The position numbers were made by a program, and so were the translations under genes. Positions 27,210-36,985 of a stretch of DNA of 41,299 nt are shown here, one piece after another (position 1 is the first letter of the stretch; each line of letters starts with the position of its first letter). A model generated the notes under the pieces. It was given only the letters and a program-made list of their open reading frames with translations, was not told where the DNA came from and did no database searches. The stretch spans positions 1-41,299 of the forward strand of contig WTAT01000424.1 of NCBI GenBank assembly GCA_013139415.1. Direction: 5' to 3'. Source of the DNA: Desulforhopalus sp. (GTDB taxonomy: Bacteria; Desulfobacterota; Desulfobulbia; Desulfobulbales; Desulfocapsaceae).

Positions 27210-28289
27210 TTACTCCGTTTTTTTCCCAAGCAGATTAACCTCGCTCTCGCTCGTGCGCTCAGCAATAGCAACTACGCTGCGTGAGAAGGTATCAAATTCG
27301 CCCGTGGCGATTATTTGAAAATAACTACTCGAAGTGGTCAACAAGTCTTGATTTATCACAATATCCCCTGGCCAGCCATCAACCTCTTTGTACCATCCCA
27401 AGGTTCCAAGGTTTTCCTCATTTTCCTGGTTTCTTCTATATTCATCAAATGTCTCAAGCAGATCATCGCCAATAAGGGAATCAAAACTTTGTATAACCAG
27501 AAGTGGTGCGGTGCTTATATTCACTTTACTATCATCTCCGTACACTGTCAGATAATCGGCAAGCCCCTTTTGTTCCCCTGAGCCAAAGAGCAGTTCCGGG
27601 GATATACCTTTTATCAGTAACAGCTCCTCAATATATCGTACAGGTCCATTTCTGCAGCTATACGGTTTATCAAGCGACTGATAAAAACTACTTTCCGCGC
27701 CAAGATCCGATTCCTCGTCATCTTCATCAATCCAATCGATCAGGGCATCGGCTATGCTTCGTGCTTCCGTTTCATCTTCAATCGCAAAGACACCGGACAG
27801 CAGCATATTCTGGAACACCTGGCGAACCTCACCCTCAGTGTTGGATTCCTCACCGGTATCAGGATTGTCACCTGTTTTTTGAACCAGGCTATTTATTTGT
27901 AACCGACCAGACAGGTCGACAACCTTCAATTGCAGTGTACCGAATGAGAACGATCCTTCAAACTTCTCTTGCCCTAATGCCGCCCAGCCGTCCAAAAGCG
28001 AATCAGATTGATTCTTTTCTCCGTCTGACTGGAGGAGGGCCAGAGCAATATTTACCCCTGAATCGGCTATCACCTTGAGTTGATTCCCCACCCTGTAGTT
28101 ATTGGAAACAAGGAATTGTTGCCAGGTTGTTTTATGATACTGGATGGTGACCGCTACAAGAAGACTCACAGTCATGATGGTAACCAGAAGCGCCATGCCT
28201 TGTTCGTCTCGCCAAAGAGTTTTTTTTTGCTCCTCCGGCCTCACCTCACTTACACCTGACACCCGACACCTCATCCCCGCTTTCTCCAT
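27210..28289 (-). CDS. gspK: type II secretion minor pseudopilin GspK
   Basis: DEQGMALLVTIMTVSLLVAV prepilin motif; DALIDWIDEDDEES...IEELLLIKGISPELL. Confidence 0.88.
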   Translation of the reverse strand: MEKAGMRCRVSGVSEVRPEEQKKTLWRDEQGMALLVTIMTVSLLVAVTIQYHKTTWQQFLVSNNYRVGNQLKVIADSGVNIALALLQSDGEKNQSDSLLDGWAALGQEKFEGSFSFGTLQLKVVDLSGRLQINSLVQKTGDNPDTGEESNTEGEVRQVFQNMLLSGVFAIEDETEARSIADALIDWIDEDDEESDLGAESSFYQSLDKPYSCRNGPVRYIEELLLIKGISPELLFGSGEQKGLADYLTVYGDDSKVNISTAPLLVIQSFDSLIGDDLLETFDEYRRNQENEENLGTLGWYKEVDGWPGDIVINQDLLTTSSSYFQIIATGEFDTFSRSVVAIAERTSESEVNLLGKKTE

Positions 28290-28291
28290 AG

Positions 28292-28984
28292 CTACGGCAG
28301 GGCGAAAGCAGTTTTAAAAACAGTACTGTTTTCACTTTCCACTGACTCGGCAAATTTGAACTCCACATAAACAAGGGAAGGAAACGGGGTCTCTTCCGTT
28401 TCTGCACCGTCGCCAGGCGATACCACCTCTTCAACCTGCCACTCTTCTGTTTCATTACCATCCTGGTCAACATAGGTAAATCGAAATTCCTGCAAGCCCC
28501 GACATATGAGGTGTTTTGGTACATCGTCACCGTCTGTCTCAACTCCGGGCAGGAGAACCACATCCGACCTATAGAGATTGAGAAGTCCTGTATCCAGATC
28601 AAGCTCTGGCAGATATTGCACCAGAGCATGACCGGAAAGAGTATCGGTTTTACTCAAAACAAGGTGGGCTGATGAGACAAAAGAGAGACTGTCTCCTATA
28701 GAATCGGAGTATTCATGACTTTCTCCCAGAAAGACTCCTCCTGGACCCGTAACAATAGAACCGAAGTCCTCTGCCAACCTCTCCACAACGACCCGGGCGC
28801 TATTGGCGACTTTGAGCTGATACTCTGAACCGTGAACGATGTGAAATGTCGCACTATAAGAACCGTATACGGAAGATATCACTATTGCAAAAATAAAAAT
28901 AGCAATGAGCAGTTCAACGAGGGTAAATCCCCTCTCCCGTATTGTATCCGGATAACTAATCACTTTACTCCTGCCAGCGACCAT
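28292..28984 (-). CDS. gspJ: type II secretion minor pseudopilin GspJ
   Basis: RERGFTLVELLIAIFIFAIVISSVYGSYSA. Confidence 0.85.
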   Translation of the reverse strand: MVAGRSKVISYPDTIRERGFTLVELLIAIFIFAIVISSVYGSYSATFHIVHGSEYQLKVANSARVVVERLAEDFGSIVTGPGGVFLGESHEYSDSIGDSLSFVSSAHLVLSKTDTLSGHALVQYLPELDLDTGLLNLYRSDVVLLPGVETDGDDVPKHLICRGLQEFRFTYVDQDGNETEEWQVEEVVSPGDGAETEETPFPSLVYVEFKFAESVESENSTVFKTAFALP

Positions 28985-29354
28985 AATAAGTCAGCGAATA
29001 GCTGAACTTTGACGCACTCCAGGACACCGTCAATTCAACCTTCTGCAGCGGTTGTTCCAGATTCGCCAAACCCTCGGGACTGTCAAAGTTTGCATTATCG
29101 GTCTCTATCTTCCAGCTGTATCCAGGGAAATCATCACCAAAATCGCCTTCATCATTGAACGGAGCATCGTTTCCGCTTGCCAGTTCTGCAAGTTTCCCGG
29201 CAGCCAGCATCGGTGCGACAACGTTAAAGTGAGCTTCTGTTGCGTGGGAAAGGCTTTTTGATTGAGACCCAAAAAGAGCGACAAGAGCAATGGCAATAAT
29301 AGAGACAGCAATCATTACTTCCAGCAGAGTAAAGGCGTGTTTATTGTCTAACAC
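28965..29354 (-). CDS. gspI: type II secretion minor pseudopilin GspI (start uncertain)
   Basis: HAFTLLEVMIAVSIIAIALVALFG; the track ORF N-terminus is repeat-encoded; GTG 29354 is the closest in-frame start. Confidence 0.75.
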   Translation of the reverse strand: MLDNKHAFTLLEVMIAVSIIAIALVALFGSQSKSLSHATEAHFNVVAPMLAAGKLAELASGNDAPFNDEGDFGDDFPGYSWKIETDNANFDSPEGLANLEQPLQKVELTVSWSASKFSYSLTYYGRWQE

Positions 29355-29457
29355 CCCACAAGGGGGTATAAGTGCCTTATGCAGATTATTTTTCTTGTTT
29401 TTTATACCCCTCAAGGGGGTACCAAAAAGAGTGAACGAAAATAATCTGTAAGGCACT
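29355..29457 (+). repeat. composite dispersed repeat between gspH and gspI
   Basis: CCCCACAAGGGGGTATAAGTGCCTT...AAGGCACT, arms CAGATTATTTT/AAAATAATCTG, with a nested TACCCCTCAAGGGGGTA inside. Confidence 0.85.
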
Positions 29458-29511
29458 AAGAACGACAAAGAACAACAGTTTCTCGCTATAGCCATAGACA
29501 ATCCATAACAC

Positions 29512-30057
29512 TCAAAAGGGAACGACCTGATCGGACACTATAGCAGGATCAAGAAACGTATAGAATCGCACATTCAGGTGATTCCCATCGTTGTCTTCGA
29601 TTCGGATAATCATCTCACTGATAAACCCCTGCTTACTTACCCAGATTACTATGTGATCCTGTGACGAACCATCACTGTCACTCACCGAGACCTCTGTGAT
29701 TTTAACAGCTTCAGACAACAGCAACTCCTCTGGCTGGAGAGTATCGTTTTCTTGTTTTTTTTCTCCCTCAACCTCCTTCTCATACCAGATTCGGTTTTCC
29801 ATCTGGCTGATATGCAGCAGATACGGTTGCTGAGAACGAGCGGCTAACTCCCTTACCCCCGTCACCAGTCCAATTATTTTTCTGGTCGAGGCTTTCAGGG
29901 GATCAGTGAAAAAGGTGTTACGCAGTGACGGAATACTAATTGAGAGCATGATGCCTATCAGAAAGGTTACCACTATCAGTTCAATAAGTGTAAAACCCTT
30001 CTCATCACGTACTCTTTCCGGACTGCCCCAAAACAACCTATGCAGTGGCAGCAACAT
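29512..30057 (-). CDS. gspH: type II secretion minor pseudopilin GspH
   Basis: EKGFTLIELIVVTFLIGIMLSISIPSLRNTF. Confidence 0.85.
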   Translation of the reverse strand: MLLPLHRLFWGSPERVRDEKGFTLIELIVVTFLIGIMLSISIPSLRNTFFTDPLKASTRKIIGLVTGVRELAARSQQPYLLHISQMENRIWYEKEVEGEKKQENDTLQPEELLLSEAVKITEVSVSDSDGSSQDHIVIWVSKQGFISEMIIRIEDNDGNHLNVRFYTFLDPAIVSDQVVPF

Positions 30058-30066
30058 AACCTTGGA

Positions 30067-30537
30067 CTATTCTACTTCCCAATTATTTATATCTTTTGCG
30101 TCCCCTTCTCCACCGGCCTCGCCATCCGCAGAATAGGAACTGAGGTCAAAATCATCATTCAGCCCAGGGCTGAGGTAAACAAAATCATTACTCCATGGAT
30201 CCAGGGGGATTTTCCCTTTTTCCAGATATCCGCCGTCGCGCCACTTGGCAGGCAGTATCCCTATTGCCGGAGATTCCACAAGAGCCTGAAGCCCCTGCTC
30301 CGTTGACGGGTACATACCGTTATCAAGTTTATACATCTTCAATGCGGTTTCTATTCCCTGAATTTGCAGGGCTGCTTTGGTCCTTTTGGCTTCTTCAGGA
30401 TGGCCCATGATCTTCGGACCAATATAGCCAGCAAGAATACCGATGATAACCAACACAACCAGAAGTTCAATCAGGGTAAACCCTGCTTCGCTCACCGTGT
30501 TCCGGTATTTTGCAAACCACTCATTTTTTATCTTCAT
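30067..30537 (-). CDS. gspG: type II secretion major pseudopilin GspG
   Basis: EAGFTLIELLVVLVIIGILAGYIGPKIMG...MYPSTEQGLQALVE...PLDPWSNDFVYLSPG. Confidence 0.96.
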   Translation of the reverse strand: MKIKNEWFAKYRNTVSEAGFTLIELLVVLVIIGILAGYIGPKIMGHPEEAKRTKAALQIQGIETALKMYKLDNGMYPSTEQGLQALVESPAIGILPAKWRDGGYLEKGKIPLDPWSNDFVYLSPGLNDDFDLSSYSADGEAGGEGDAKDINNWEVE

Positions 30538-30661
30538 AAGAAGGCAACCTGTTTTTTCGAGAAATTAAAAATATTGTTTCTACCAGACTGGAATATACAC
30601 AAACTCTCAGCAAAGATCCAATCTTGAATCAAATAGTGTTAAAACATGATACCAAACGCCA

Positions 30662-31891
30662 CTATCCTATCATCTGATTCATCTCAAAAATTGGCAATAA
30701 GATTGACAACACAATGAACCCGACCGCCAGTCCCATGACAGCTATCATGAGTGGTTCAATCAGTGACGTCATCCCCATTATCGCCGTTTCAACCTCTCTT
30801 TCATAGGCCTTGGCTACCTTGTCAAGCATCTGTTCGAGACTTCCACTCTGTTCTCCAACAGCAATCATCTGGACAAACATGGGCGGAAACCACTCCGATT
30901 CCGAAAGCGCATCTGTCATGCTCTGCCCTTTTTGTATTTGCTCCATCGCTTCATCGATTACCTTCGACACATGAACATTATCAACAAGGGTCCGAACAAT
31001 CTGCATCGAGGTCATAAGTCCAACACCACTTTCCAGTAAACTTCCCAACGTAGAAGCGAATCGTGAGAGAATCACTTTTTGGACAACAGGCCCGATAATA
31101 AACACCTTCAGTTTAAACAAATCCCAAAGCGCTCTCCCCGTTGGTTTCGAAATGAAAAAACGTAGACCTGAAAAAACAATACCTAAAAAAATAAGGAACG
31201 CCCACCAGTACATTTTCAAAAAATCACTGAGCCCGATAAGAAAAAGCGTCGGTAAAGGCAACACCTGGTCCATATCGTTAAAAACCTGGGTAATATTGGG
31301 AACGATATAGGTAATCAGAATAAATAGAATTGAAGAACCAATGACCGCCATAAATATAGGATACACAAGTGCTGCTCGCAATCTTCCCTTCAGCACCTCC
31401 TGTTTTTCACCAAAATCAGCAAGTCGCTCCAAAACGATATCCAATGCCCCTGATGCTTCCCCTGCACGGACCATGTTGATAAAAATGGAGGAAAATAATT
31501 TGGGGTGTTCCCCCAATGCGTTGGTCAAGGTATTACCTTCGTTCACAGATCCTTTAATCTGGGCAATCACCTTTTTCAACACAGAGTTACGTGTCTGTGC
31601 CACCAATGAATCAAGACACTGCACCAACGGAATCCCGGCCCCCAGCAAAGTCGCCAGTTGTCGGGTCATAACGCTGATTTCCTCCGACTTGACACGTTCC
31701 AGAAAGCCAAGCCCCTGTCCTCCCTTACTACTCCCCGTTGTATTTTTTCTGCTTCTACTCACCGTAATAGAGACAGGATACCTCCCCTGACTACGGAGTT
31801 TTGCCAACGCCAGAGATTCACTGTCAGCATCGACTATTCCCTTGATATTTTTCCCTTTAGCATCAAGAGCACGGTATTCAAAGACTGGCAT
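30662..31891 (-). CDS. gspF: type II secretion inner-membrane protein GspF
   Basis: MPVFEYRALDAKGKNIKGIVDADS...MTRQLATLLGAGIPLVQCLD...MIAVGEQSGSLEQML. Confidence 0.96.
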   Translation of the reverse strand: MPVFEYRALDAKGKNIKGIVDADSESLALAKLRSQGRYPVSITVSRSRKNTTGSSKGGQGLGFLERVKSEEISVMTRQLATLLGAGIPLVQCLDSLVAQTRNSVLKKVIAQIKGSVNEGNTLTNALGEHPKLFSSIFINMVRAGEASGALDIVLERLADFGEKQEVLKGRLRAALVYPIFMAVIGSSILFILITYIVPNITQVFNDMDQVLPLPTLFLIGLSDFLKMYWWAFLIFLGIVFSGLRFFISKPTGRALWDLFKLKVFIIGPVVQKVILSRFASTLGSLLESGVGLMTSMQIVRTLVDNVHVSKVIDEAMEQIQKGQSMTDALSESEWFPPMFVQMIAVGEQSGSLEQMLDKVAKAYEREVETAIMGMTSLIEPLMIAVMGLAVGFIVLSILLPIFEMNQMIG

Positions 31892-32132
31892 AGAGATTCA
31901 TTTTTTGAAGTTATGGCCAAGTGGCCGACTTTTTATGGGTATCCACGAAACAACCTTCTGTGTAAACAAGGAATTTCCGCGAGAAAAACAATAAGGAACA
32001 AAGAAAAATGGTAATTAATTATAATCCACCGTATAATAATTGGTCAATTGTGAAAAGAGAATTCCGGTACATGCCTTGTGCGGTTCCGGGTTCATTTGTT
32101 ATTTCAGGTTTATTTTTGGTTGATGCGAACCC

Positions 32133-33215
32133 ATGTATACACGCTATTTCGGCCTGACTGAAAAACCATTTGCCATCGCCCCCAATCCCCGATATCTCTT
32201 CATGAGCGAGTTGCATCGGGAGGCCATGGCTCATCTACTGTACGGTATCAGCAGTGAAGGTTGCATTATACTGCTAACTGGTGACGTGGGCACGGGAAAA
32301 ACTACAGTTTGTCGTTGCCTTATAGATCAGCTGCCCGCCACAACCGACATCGCAATGATTTTAAATCCGAAGCTCACAATCACGGATCTTTTTAAAACCA
32401 TCTGCGAAGAACTCAAGATCCCCATCCCGGCAGCGACACCTTCAATAAAAACTTATATCGACCAGTTAAACACATATCTGCTCGACGCCCACTCACAGGG
32501 AAGAAACACGGCCCTGATTATTGATGAGGCACAAAACCTTGATGTCGAAATTCTGGAACAACTTCGCCTGCTCACCAATCTTGAAACCAACACCAATAAG
32601 CTGCTCCAGATAGTCCTGATTGGTCAGCCGGAACTGCAAGATATTCTTTGTGATCCCACGCTGTCTCAGATTAACCAGCGCATCACCACCAGATACCACC
32701 TTGAACCGCTTCAGTCCGTTGATGTTACGACATATATCCACCACCGACTTGCCATTGCCGGTGGTAACAGCAGAAACATTCTTTTCTCAAAACAGGCAAT
32801 CCAGTATGTTGCAAAAGTTTCAAAAGGGATACCTCGGATAATAAACATTCTCTGTGATCATGCACTCCTCGGGGCATATGCTAACAACAAGGATCATGTC
32901 AGCCTGAAGGTCATGAAAAAGGCCGCCAGTGAACTCGCGGCGATAACTAGTCGCAAACGTTACTCTACAAAAATGTTTATCTCTATCCTGGTCCTTTTTC
33001 TGCTGACAATCGGGGTACCAATCAGCCTCTATTGGGTCGATGACAGGGACAACATGGCACTGCTCAAAAACAACATCGCACTATTGAACCCATTTACCAA
33101 TACAAATAACACAATGCAGCCTCAGACCTCTCCTCCGTCCTCCAACTTTGTATCACAAGAAGCCCATCAAGCACCAGAGATGAACATAAGACACAGTCCT
33201 GCTGACAAGGAATAA
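32133..33215 (+). CDS. gspA: ExeA/GspA-like AAA ATPase
   Basis: MYTRYFGLTEKPFAIAPNPRYLFMSELHREAMAHLLYGI...LLTGDVGTGKTTVCR...LIIDEAQNL. Confidence 0.92.
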   Translation: MYTRYFGLTEKPFAIAPNPRYLFMSELHREAMAHLLYGISSEGCIILLTGDVGTGKTTVCRCLIDQLPATTDIAMILNPKLTITDLFKTICEELKIPIPAATPSIKTYIDQLNTYLLDAHSQGRNTALIIDEAQNLDVEILEQLRLLTNLETNTNKLLQIVLIGQPELQDILCDPTLSQINQRITTRYHLEPLQSVDVTTYIHHRLAIAGGNSRNILFSKQAIQYVAKVSKGIPRIINILCDHALLGAYANNKDHVSLKVMKKAASELAAITSRKRYSTKMFISILVLFLLTIGVPISLYWVDDRDNMALLKNNIALLNPFTNTNNTMQPQTSPPSSNFVSQEAHQAPEMNIRHSPADKE

Positions 33216-33219
33216 TTCT

Positions 33220-33831
33220 ATGTCCTATATCCTCGATGCACTGAAAAAATCGGACCAGGAACGGCAACAGGGAACTTCCCCGAGCCTGCACTCCAAACAT
33301 GGTTGTTACCCACCAGGATTTGAGTCCTCACCTTTCAAACGACACCGTACTTTATGGCTGATTCCTGGTGGATTTCTACTTTTTCTGACCTGCCTTGGAA
33401 TCTTCTTTTTTCAATATCAAGGACATTTTGGTGAAAAGGACTCGATAAAAGAAACAGAGAGCTCTATCCTCTCTGCCGAATCTCAAACCTCCCCTCCTCG
33501 GGTCCTGATCAAAGAGAAAACCCAAATTCTGCAGCCCATAGCAACCGAAGGCAAAGCCTCTGCCCTACCAGTGGTCGTTGAAAGAGAGACTGCACAAGAG
33601 TCTCTTCCCCTGTTAAACGAACTTTCTTCCGAATTACGGGCAGAAATCCCCAGCCTTAAATTTGCAGGACACACCTATTCAGAAAACCCCTATCAGCGAA
33701 TGATCATTATCAATGGTAAAATACTTAGGGAAGGTGATATGATCGAGCGCAATACAAAATTAGCGGAAATTAACTGGGAGGGGGTTACTATAGAGTTCAA
33801 CGGTACTCGTTTTCAGGTAAAGACCAATTAA
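33220..33831 (+). CDS. gspB: GspB-like protein
   Basis: MSYILDALKKSDQERQQG, one TM, C-terminal MIIINGKILREGDMI...WEGVTIEFNGTRF. Confidence 0.88.
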   Translation: MSYILDALKKSDQERQQGTSPSLHSKHGCYPPGFESSPFKRHRTLWLIPGGFLLFLTCLGIFFFQYQGHFGEKDSIKETESSILSAESQTSPPRVLIKEKTQILQPIATEGKASALPVVVERETAQESLPLLNELSSELRAEIPSLKFAGHTYSENPYQRMIIINGKILREGDMIERNTKLAEINWEGVTIEFNGTRFQVKTN

Positions 33832-34027
33832 CCATGATTCTTCCTGCCCCACCTGCAGGACACGCACCTTCTACCTGGCCGGTATCCAATTGTTTTGCCA
33901 GATCAAAAACGAAAAAACAGCATAACGTCAAGGTATTTCCCGAGAACAAGTATACTCACTCAAGAACCTATGGTGCCGGTTCCTCACCTCCCCCTGCTAT
34001 TCTCCCATATAAGATAATGTATCTGAC

Positions 34028-34843
34028 ATGAAAAATTCGACATATCAGCAACTACTCCAGCACATCAAGGAAATGAAACATGTTGTGGTGGCCTTTTCGG
34101 GTGGCGTTGACAGCAGTTTGCTAACCTATGCTGCGCACGAGGCACTAGGCAACAACATGGTGGCAATTACAGTAAGAACACCTTACATTCCAGCCTGGGA
34201 AATTGAAGAGGCACGGCTGTTTGCCAGAAAATATAACCTTACTCACGAAATCATTGAGTCGGCAATCCCCGCCAACATTATCCAGAACCCTCCAGACAGG
34301 TGTTATCTTTGCAAAAAAGAAATTTTCAAAACAATCCAAAACCGTGCACAAGAGATAGACATCAGCACCATAATTGAGGGCTCCAACAAAGATGACCTGA
34401 GTGATTATCGTCCCGGAATGCGGGCTCTGGGGGAGCTGAACATCGCTAGTCCTCTGCTCCAGTTGGGCATCAATAAAGAAACCATCCGAACGCTCTCTCG
34501 GGAGGTTGGCCTTGGGACATGGGATAAGCCTGCCTATGCATGCCTGCTATCACGCATCCCATACCATACTGAAATTACGGCAACAGAACTTGAACGGATT
34601 TCAAAGGCAGAGATGGCACTTCGTGAACTGAACATCTACGGTTCAAGAGTAAGAAGCCATGGCGATATTGCCCGCATTGAAGTGCCCAAGGCAAACTTTA
34701 CCAAGCTTTTGAATACCGACTTACGAACTCGACTGATCGAAAAGATTAAAGCCTGTGGCTATGTCTTCGTGACCCTCGACCTGGAAGGGTATCAGACGGG
34801 GAGCCTGAACAAAACACTTACAATTGATAATCACCATGAATAA
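34028..34843 (+). CDS. larE: ATP-dependent sacrificial sulfur transferase LarE
   Basis: VVVAFSGGVDSSLLTYAA PP-loop; PPDRCYLCKKEIF; EGSNKDDLSDYRPGMRA. Confidence 0.92.
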   Translation: MKNSTYQQLLQHIKEMKHVVVAFSGGVDSSLLTYAAHEALGNNMVAITVRTPYIPAWEIEEARLFARKYNLTHEIIESAIPANIIQNPPDRCYLCKKEIFKTIQNRAQEIDISTIIEGSNKDDLSDYRPGMRALGELNIASPLLQLGINKETIRTLSREVGLGTWDKPAYACLLSRIPYHTEITATELERISKAEMALRELNIYGSRVRSHGDIARIEVPKANFTKLLNTDLRTRLIEKIKACGYVFVTLDLEGYQTGSLNKTLTIDNHHE

Positions 34844-35603
34844 ATCGACAATCCAATACATTTTAGAAGCAATCGAAAAAGGAGAGATGAAGGCTGACGA
34901 TGCTTTGATCAAGTTGAAAGATTTGCCATTTACAGACATCGGTCACACTAAAATTGACAACCACCGATCATTGCGAAATGGCTACCCCGAAGTGATTTAC
35001 GGTGAGCACAAAACGGGGCAGCAAGTGGTTGATATTTTTCAGGCTATGCTCAAAAAGCAAAGCAACATTCTGGCAACCCGGGTAAGTGATGAGATGGTAG
35101 CCATGATCACCAAAATATGCCCCACAGTAACACACAATACGGTGGCCCGTACCCTCTTCTATGAGTATGAACCACTACCCGAAACTGCATCTGCCGTGGT
35201 CATTGTCACTGCCGGAACCGCCGATTTAGCCGTGGCTGAAGAGGCCAAGGTGACCGCCCAGGCCCTTGGCAACAAGGTTAACCTAATCTCTGATGTTGGC
35301 GTGGCTGGAATTCACCGGCTGTTTGCCTGTATTGATGACATTCGCAATGCGCGAGTCGTTATTGTGATAGCTGGAATGGAAGGTGCACTGGCTTCGGTAA
35401 TTGCGGGACTGGTAGAAATCCCTGTGATTGCTGTTCCCACCAGTGTTGGATATGGAGCCAGCTTTGGCGGCCTGTCGGCACTACTGGCCATGCTTACTTC
35501 ATGCGCCAACGGCGTAACAGTTGTAAACATCGACAATGGTTTTGGCGCAGCTTTTGCTGCCAGTCAGATAAATCATCTTAAGAATATCTTGACGGCGTCG
35601 TAG
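34824..35603 (+). CDS. larB: nickel pincer cofactor biosynthesis protein LarB
   Basis: PEVIYGEHKTGQQVVDI, VVTAGTADLAVAEEA, DVGVAGIHRLF, VIAVPTSVGYGASFGGLSALLAMLTSC. Confidence 0.95.
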   Translation: MIITMNKSTIQYILEAIEKGEMKADDALIKLKDLPFTDIGHTKIDNHRSLRNGYPEVIYGEHKTGQQVVDIFQAMLKKQSNILATRVSDEMVAMITKICPTVTHNTVARTLFYEYEPLPETASAVVIVTAGTADLAVAEEAKVTAQALGNKVNLISDVGVAGIHRLFACIDDIRNARVVIVIAGMEGALASVIAGLVEIPVIAVPTSVGYGASFGGLSALLAMLTSCANGVTVVNIDNGFGAAFAASQINHLKNILTAS

Positions 35604-35605
35604 AT

Positions 35606-35646
35606 AAGCGTAGACTTCGAAAACTCTTCATCCGAAGTCTACGCTT
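35606..35646 (+). repeat. 14-bp perfect inverted repeat just after larB
   Basis: AAGCGTAGACTTCG...CGAAGTCTACGCTT; similar sequence near 68-100 (CTTCATCCGAAGTCTATGCTTA). Confidence 0.8.
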
Positions 35647-35790
35647 ACCTGCCCAAACTCTTCGGAATTCCTAAAAAATAATGCTCGCAGGTAAGCGACC
35701 GGAGGAAGACTCCGATATCACACATATGGCTGTGCTCATTTTTTCAAAATGCCTCGACTTGTGAGAAAATGCCTATTCTCGGATAACCTC

Positions 35791-36372
35791 CTAGACAATT
35801 TCCGTAATAATTTCTTTATCAACAAGTTCGAAAAAACATTTCGCACAGGCTTTAACATCGACCAGTGCATCATGCCCACCGGCGAAATCCCTGCCAAACA
35901 ACTTAATGTGTAGTTCAGAAAGAGTCGGCCACTTGTAGCCATACCTTCCCGGCAACTTACAAAAATCAGTTGAGCTCTCTTTAGTGCAAATACGAATTGG
36001 TTTATTAGTCGATTTTATGTTCTCTCGTATACATTCAGCCCCGAGCACAGGGTAATCATAGCTCATGTTATGAGCTACAAGGTATTTAGTCCCTTCTACT
36101 CGTTTAATAAAAGGCAATAACGCGTCTCGAATAGGGATACCCTTTTTTTCTGATTCTATTTGGTCAAAGCCGTTATCAATCCAAAATTTTTCCTTTGGAA
36201 TGCGCCACCCATCGGGTTTGATAAGATCCACCCTGCAATCAATCAAACGATTGCGCTCATCATAGAGTGCCCATGCAAGCTGAATGACTCGAGGCCAATT
36301 ATCGACTTTGGTCATTGGTGCATCATAATCTAGCGGTAAACCTGTCGTTTCTGTGTCGAATACTAAAAACAT
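35791..36372 (-). CDS. 3'-5' exonuclease (DnaQ/RNase T-like)
   Basis: FLVFDTETTGLP, YLVAHNMSYDYPVLGAE, FAGGHDALVDVKACAKCF. Confidence 0.9.
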   Translation of the reverse strand: MFLVFDTETTGLPLDYDAPMTKVDNWPRVIQLAWALYDERNRLIDCRVDLIKPDGWRIPKEKFWIDNGFDQIESEKKGIPIRDALLPFIKRVEGTKYLVAHNMSYDYPVLGAECIRENIKSTNKPIRICTKESSTDFCKLPGRYGYKWPTLSELHIKLFGRDFAGGHDALVDVKACAKCFFELVDKEIITEIV

Positions 36373-36467
36373 AAAAAATGGCTCCTTGGCCGAACAATAA
36401 ACTTATTAACCCGGGGGGCATTTACCTGTACGCCGCCGCACATCCTGCCATCTGGTATATGCAACTG

Positions 36468-36746
36468 TTATATGGTGTCCTCCTCATTTTCGTAAATTCC
36501 AGGGTAAAGTTCTTTGGCACATTCGGGACAAATACTGTGGCTGAATTCTGCCTCTGAATGGTCTCTAATATAACTCTCAATCTGATTATGGCGTTCTTCC
36601 TGGGTATTCAAAGGAGCACCCTGATGATAGATTGGCAGGAAAAGCAAAATACCGAACTGGTTGCCGGTTTCCTGTACCAAAGTAAGCCTGTCGGTTGCAG
36701 ATAATTTTCCAGTGTTGAATCCTTTTGTGATGGCACTTAGCCTCTC
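36468..36746 (-). pseudogene. CHASE-domain sensor protein remnant
   Basis: Start-less open frame ...LSATDRLTLVQETGNQFGILLFLPIYHQGAPLNTQEER... joined to a typical sensor C-terminus FSHSICPECAKELYPGIYEN. Confidence 0.65.
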
Positions 36747-36985
36747 TTACCTCTCCCTGTTTACCATACATGATTATATGAGTCTGTTGATTTATGAGAA
36801 TTTTTGTTCGATATCAAGGCATGTGGAAAAAACAACCGGAGACATATAGTTGATATCTCGGAGTCTCGTTCCTCGCTTACCGGAGGATTATTTTTTTCAC
36901 ATAACGCGGAGATCGGGCGAAAAGGCCGTAAATCAACGGGCTCATTATATAAGGTTCTGTCATGACCCAAAGAGACGCATACTAT

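Noticed and set aside
33834-34031. 65-aa ORF between gspB and larE
   Set aside because: Overlaps the larE start, no RBS or recognisable domain; Pro-rich low-information sequence.
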